From: Ignavibacteria bacterium
Lineage (GTDB): Bacteria; Bacteroidota; Ignavibacteria; Ignavibacteriales; Melioribacteraceae
Length of the DNA: 8,741 nt
Reading direction: 5' to 3'
NCBI GenBank assembly: GCA_027347805.1
Contig: DAIEQP010000239.1
Span: 1-8,741 of the forward strand
Every line of letters begins with the position of its first letter. The first letter of the stretch is position 1. Made by a program: the position numbers and the translations under genes. Shown in pieces: positions 6,447-8,741 of this stretch. The notes under the pieces are model-generated. The model searched no databases, was not told where the DNA came from, and worked only from the letters and a program-made list of their open reading frames with translations.

Positions 6447-7493
6447 ATGGAACTATCAATTGGAAAACATAAGATAGGCGATGAACAAAAAGTTTTTATT
6501 ATTGCAGAACTCTCCGCCAACCATGGGCATAATTTTGACACTGCTGTAAAAACAATTCACGCGGCAAAAGAGGCGGGTGCAGACGCAATTAAACTGCAAA
6601 CTTATACACCCGATACAATCACCATTGACTGCGACAATAAATATTTCCAGGTTAATCAAGGTACAATCTGGGATGGAACAACTCTTTACAAACTTTACCA
6701 GAGTGCTTACACTCCATGGGAATGGCAGCCCAAACTAAAAAAGATTGCCGAAGATATCGGCCTTGAATGTTTTTCCTCTCCATTTGATAACTCTGCTGTT
6801 GATTTTCTTGAGAAGATGAATGTGCCGGCATATAAAATTGCTTCTTTTGAAATAGTTGATATTCCCTTAATCGAATACACGGCTCAAAAAGGAAAACCAA
6901 TTATTATCTCAACTGGAGTTGCTACGGAAGAAGATATTCAGTTAGCAATTGAAACTTGTTTAACCGCCGGCAATAATCAAATTGCTCTTCTCAAATGCAC
7001 ATCCGAATATCCGGCGGCTTTTGATGAAATAAATCTTAAAACCATTCCTTATTTAAAAAGTAAATTCAATGTCATTGCCGGTTTATCCGACCATACTTTA
7101 GGATCGAGTGTTGCGATTGCTGCTTCAGCTATCGGCGCCAGTATAATAGAAAAACATTTTATTCTTGATAGGAATATTGGTGGGCCCGATGCTTCCTTCT
7201 CAATGGAACCGTCTGAATTTAAACAAATGGTAGAAGCGATTAGAACTGTTGAAAAAGCAATGGGAGAAGCGACATTACATTTGTCAGACAAAGTAAAAAA
7301 GAGCAAAAACTTTGCCCGTTCACTTTTTGTTGTTAAAAATATTAAGGCCGGCGAACTGCTGACTCCTGAAAATGTAAAGTCAATTCGTCCGTCAAACGGA
7401 ATGCATCCAAAATTTTTCAATGATGTAATTGGTCACAAAGCAAAAGTTGATATAGAAAGAGGAACTCCGTTAACTGGAGATTTAATTGAGTAA
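6447..7493 (+). CDS. pseI: Pseudaminic acid synthase, PseI
   Basis: Condenses 2,4-diacetamido-2,4,6-trideoxy-L-altrose with phosphoenolpyruvate to give Pse, a metal-dependent NeuB-family reaction. At 348 residues it is full length. The TIM-barrel part shows FIIAELSANHGHN (17-29), DAIKLQTY (46-53), CFSSPFDNSAVDFL (108-121), YKIASFE (129-135), LLKCTSEYP (181-189), LSDHTLG (213-219) and EKHFILDR (235-242). His216 and His237 fit the two metal-binding histidines of NeuB. GGPDASFSMEP (245-255) is the PseI-type version; sialic and legionaminic synthases usually have GPDH here. A C-terminal SAF/antifreeze-like domain (about 288-348) contains SIRPSNGMHP, whose Arg314 corresponds to the substrate-contacting Arg of Neisseria NeuB. 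No strong SD precedes the ATG, so coupling to the upstream gene (2 bp gap) is likely. The 3' end overlaps the next gene by 8 bp. Confidence 0.96.
   Translation: MELSIGKHKIGDEQKVFIIAELSANHGHNFDTAVKTIHAAKEAGADAIKLQTYTPDTITIDCDNKYFQVNQGTIWDGTTLYKLYQSAYTPWEWQPKLKKIAEDIGLECFSSPFDNSAVDFLEKMNVPAYKIASFEIVDIPLIEYTAQKGKPIIISTGVATEEDIQLAIETCLTAGNNQIALLKCTSEYPAAFDEINLKTIPYLKSKFNVIAGLSDHTLGSSVAIAASAIGASIIEKHFILDRNIGGPDASFSMEPSEFKQMVEAIRTVEKAMGEATLHLSDKVKKSKNFARSLFVVKNIKAGELLTPENVKSIRPSNGMHPKFFNDVIGHKAKVDIERGTPLTGDLIE
7476..7480 (+). promoter_or_regulatory. Shine-Dalgarno site fixing the TTG start of the cytidylyltransferase gene
   Basis: GGAGA inside the final codons of pseI sits five bases before the TTG at 7486. 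The start is the only reasonable one: it precedes the essential QARIGSTRLP loop by 14 residues and there is no ATG in frame between. This is the second TTG start with a strong SD in the operon. Confidence 0.65.
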
Positions 7494-8238
7494 AATTTTA
7501 CCTGACAAAAAAATATCAGCTATAATTCAGGCCAGAATTGGTTCAACCCGTTTACCCGCCAAAGTTTTAAAAAATCTTTGCGGCAAACCAATTTTATGGC
7601 ACGTTTGGAATCGTTTAAAACAAGCCCGAAACATTGATGAAATAATTATCGCCACAACAACGTTACCTGAAGATGATGATATTCAGTTCTTCTGCGAACA
7701 AAATGGAATTTTGTTTTCGCGCGGAAGTTCTGATGATGTTTTAAGCCGGTACTATGACGCAGCTAAAAAATTTCACGCTGATATAATAATCAGAATAACG
7801 GCAGATTGCCCGTTGATTGATCCACTAGTTGTTGATAATACAATTGCACTGTTCGCTTCTCAAAATTGTGACTATGCAAGCAACTGTATTAAAAGAACTT
7901 TTCCAAGAGGATTTGATACAGAAGTGTTCTCATTTTCTGTCCTTGAGAAAACATTTCACGAAGCAAAAGAAAAACCAGAACGAGAACATGTAACGCCTTA
8001 CATTTACAATCATCCGGAAATTTTTTCTATTGGCAGTTATACAAATTCAGTTGATTGGTCTTATCACCGGTGGACGGTTGACACCCCTGAAGACTTTAAA
8101 TTAATAGAGGAAATTTATAATTCGCTATACAATCACGAACAGTATTTTGAGTTTGATGATATATTGAAATTATTTTCCGACCGTCCGGAATTATTCTATA
8201 TCAATCATGAGATTGAGCAGAAAAAATTAGGTGAATAG
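7486..8238 (+). CDS. SpsF-type cytidylyltransferase, probable CMP-pseudaminic acid synthetase
   Basis: A 250-residue nucleotidyltransferase of the SpsF family (COG1861, often annotated as glycosyltransferase or cytidylyltransferase domain protein). The CTP-binding loop is AIIQARIGSTRLPAKVLK (12-29), closer to the KdsB style than to the ARGGSK loop of PseF/NeuA. Further motifs are GKPILWHVWNRL (33-44), IRITADCPLIDP (102-113) with the metal-binding Asp107, PRGFDTEVFS (140-149), REHVTPYIYNHPE (166-178) and HRWTVDTPEDF (194-204). Length is normal. Being last in the Pse operon, overlapping pseI, with no other cytidylyltransferase in the window, it most likely performs CTP-dependent activation of Pse. 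The family match is strong; the exact substrate is inferred from context. SpsF itself was named from Bacillus spore coat polysaccharide synthesis. No gene symbol is assigned because it is not a classical PseF. Confidence 0.86.
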   Translation: MSKILPDKKISAIIQARIGSTRLPAKVLKNLCGKPILWHVWNRLKQARNIDEIIIATTTLPEDDDIQFFCEQNGILFSRGSSDDVLSRYYDAAKKFHADIIIRITADCPLIDPLVVDNTIALFASQNCDYASNCIKRTFPRGFDTEVFSFSVLEKTFHEAKEKPEREHVTPYIYNHPEIFSIGSYTNSVDWSYHRWTVDTPEDFKLIEEIYNSLYNHEQYFEFDDILKLFSDRPELFYINHEIEQKKLGE

Positions 8239-8241
8239 CTG

Positions 8242-8741
8242 TCAGGTATTCGAAGCTTGTAATTTTTCTGTTCTGTCGGCAAGTTTTAATTTTTCAATCA
8301 AATCGTGCATTTCTCCTTCGATAACATCAGACAGATTGTAGAGTGTTAAACCGATTCTATGATCCGTAACGCGATTCTGCGGAAAATTATATGTTCTGAT
8401 TTTATCACTTCTATCGCCGCGGCCAACCATTGATTTTCTCTGGGCAGCAATTTCACTTGTCTGCTCTCTCATTTTCATATCATACAATCTTGCTTTCAAA
8501 ACCTTCAGCGCTTTCTGCCGGTTCTTTAATTGTGATCTTTCATCCTGGCATTGAACAACCAATCCCGTTGGAAGATGTATAATACGAATTGCTGTTTCAA
8601 CTTTATTTACATTCTGGCCACCGGCACCGCCGCTTCTAAAAACATCAATTCGCAAATCATTCGGATTTATATCAACTTCTACATCTTCAACTTCGGGCAA
8701 GACAACAACAGATGCAGCCGAAGTATGAACTCTTCCGCTGG
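8242..8741 (-). CDS. prfA: Peptide chain release factor 1 (RF1), C-terminal part, cut by the right window edge
   Basis: The visible 165 residues are the C-terminal part of RF1, the class I release factor that terminates translation at UAA and UAG. The frame continues off the window: it begins with SGRVHTSAASVVVLPE, which in RF1 comes just after the PxT stop-codon tripeptide, so that motif is outside. The peptidyl-tRNA hydrolysis motif is present as SGGAGGQNVNKVE (Gln to be methylated at visible residue 42), followed by HLPTGLVVQCQDERSQLKN. GDRSDKIRTYNFPQNRVTDH is the RF1 rather than RF2 version of domain 4. An apparent initiator within it (TTG at 8700 on the minus strand) is an internal Leu codon. 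The gene is housekeeping, unrelated to the sugar locus, and its stop codon lies 3 bp from that of the convergent cytidylyltransferase gene. Confidence 0.97.
   Translation of the reverse strand, partial: SGRVHTSAASVVVLPEVEDVEVDINPNDLRIDVFRSGGAGGQNVNKVETAIRIIHLPTGLVVQCQDERSQLKNRQKALKVLKARLYDMKMREQTSEIAAQRKSMVGRGDRSDKIRTYNFPQNRVTDHRIGLTLYNLSDVIEGEMHDLIEKLKLADRTEKLQASNT

Noticed and set aside
7049..7420. Antisense open frame of 123 codons within pseI.
   Set aside because: It lies entirely opposite the well-supported pseI gene, its protein shows no recognisable motif, and no SD or conservation argument supports it.
2772..7493. The operon as a legionaminic acid or sialic acid pathway.
   Set aside because: PseB/PseC-type enzymes, a PseG with the GYGH motif, and the GGPDASFS version of the synthase motif all fit Pse. 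No NeuC-type hydrolysing epimerase or LegG-like gene is present.
8242..8741. RF2 or the RF-like rescue protein ArfB as identity of the right-edge gene.
   Set aside because: RTYNFPQNRVTDH and the downstream domain are RF1-type. RF2 has a different sequence there, and ArfB lacks this domain.

Overview
The window is a compact surface-sugar locus from an AT-rich bacterium. It holds an apparently complete route to CMP-pseudaminic acid (Pse), a nine-carbon sialic-acid-like sugar used to decorate flagellins, pili, capsules or LPS. The organism cannot be named from sequence alone. AT-rich intergenic DNA, two correctly oriented TAnnTTTG elements (the Bacteroidetes-type -7 box) and the general protein style point weakly to the Bacteroidota/Ignavibacteriota/Chlorobi group. 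However, several genes carry usable Shine-Dalgarno (SD) sequences, which is less typical of classical Bacteroidetes.

Layout, left to right. (1) A gene cut by the left edge encodes a protein with the GNGP nucleotide-sugar signature of the DUF115/MptE-like proteins, which resemble Maf and GT42 transferases. (2) On the opposite strand, converging with it, lies a small SAM methyltransferase matching the 'pseudaminic acid biosynthesis-associated methylase' family. (3) After a divergent AT-rich spacer comes a second, larger SAM methyltransferase on the plus strand. (4) After a 72-base gap with a possible promoter comes a tightly packed plus-strand operon: pseB, pseC, a pseG-pseH fusion, pseI and a SpsF-type cytidylyltransferase, with gaps or overlaps of 2 bp, 4 bp, 2 bp and 8 bp. 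(5) Three bases beyond the operon, and convergent with it, is the C-terminal half of prfA (peptide chain release factor 1), a housekeeping gene that marks the edge of the accessory locus.

How the genes work together (family knowledge plus inference): PseB dehydrates and epimerises UDP-GlcNAc. PseC transaminates C4. The GNAT half of the fusion (PseH activity) acetylates N4, and the hydrolase half (PseG) removes UDP. PseI condenses the free sugar with phosphoenolpyruvate to give Pse. The SpsF-like protein most likely replaces the usual PseF and activates Pse with CTP. The two methyltransferases may modify the sugar or the glycan. The left-edge GNGP protein is a candidate glycan-assembly or transferase enzyme. 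Points worth a second look are the PseG-PseH fusion, the non-standard cytidylyltransferase, the two methyltransferases, and the GNGPC variant protein. No RNA genes, CRISPR arrays, insertion sequences or long repeats were seen, and no gene-free stretch exceeds about 165 bases.
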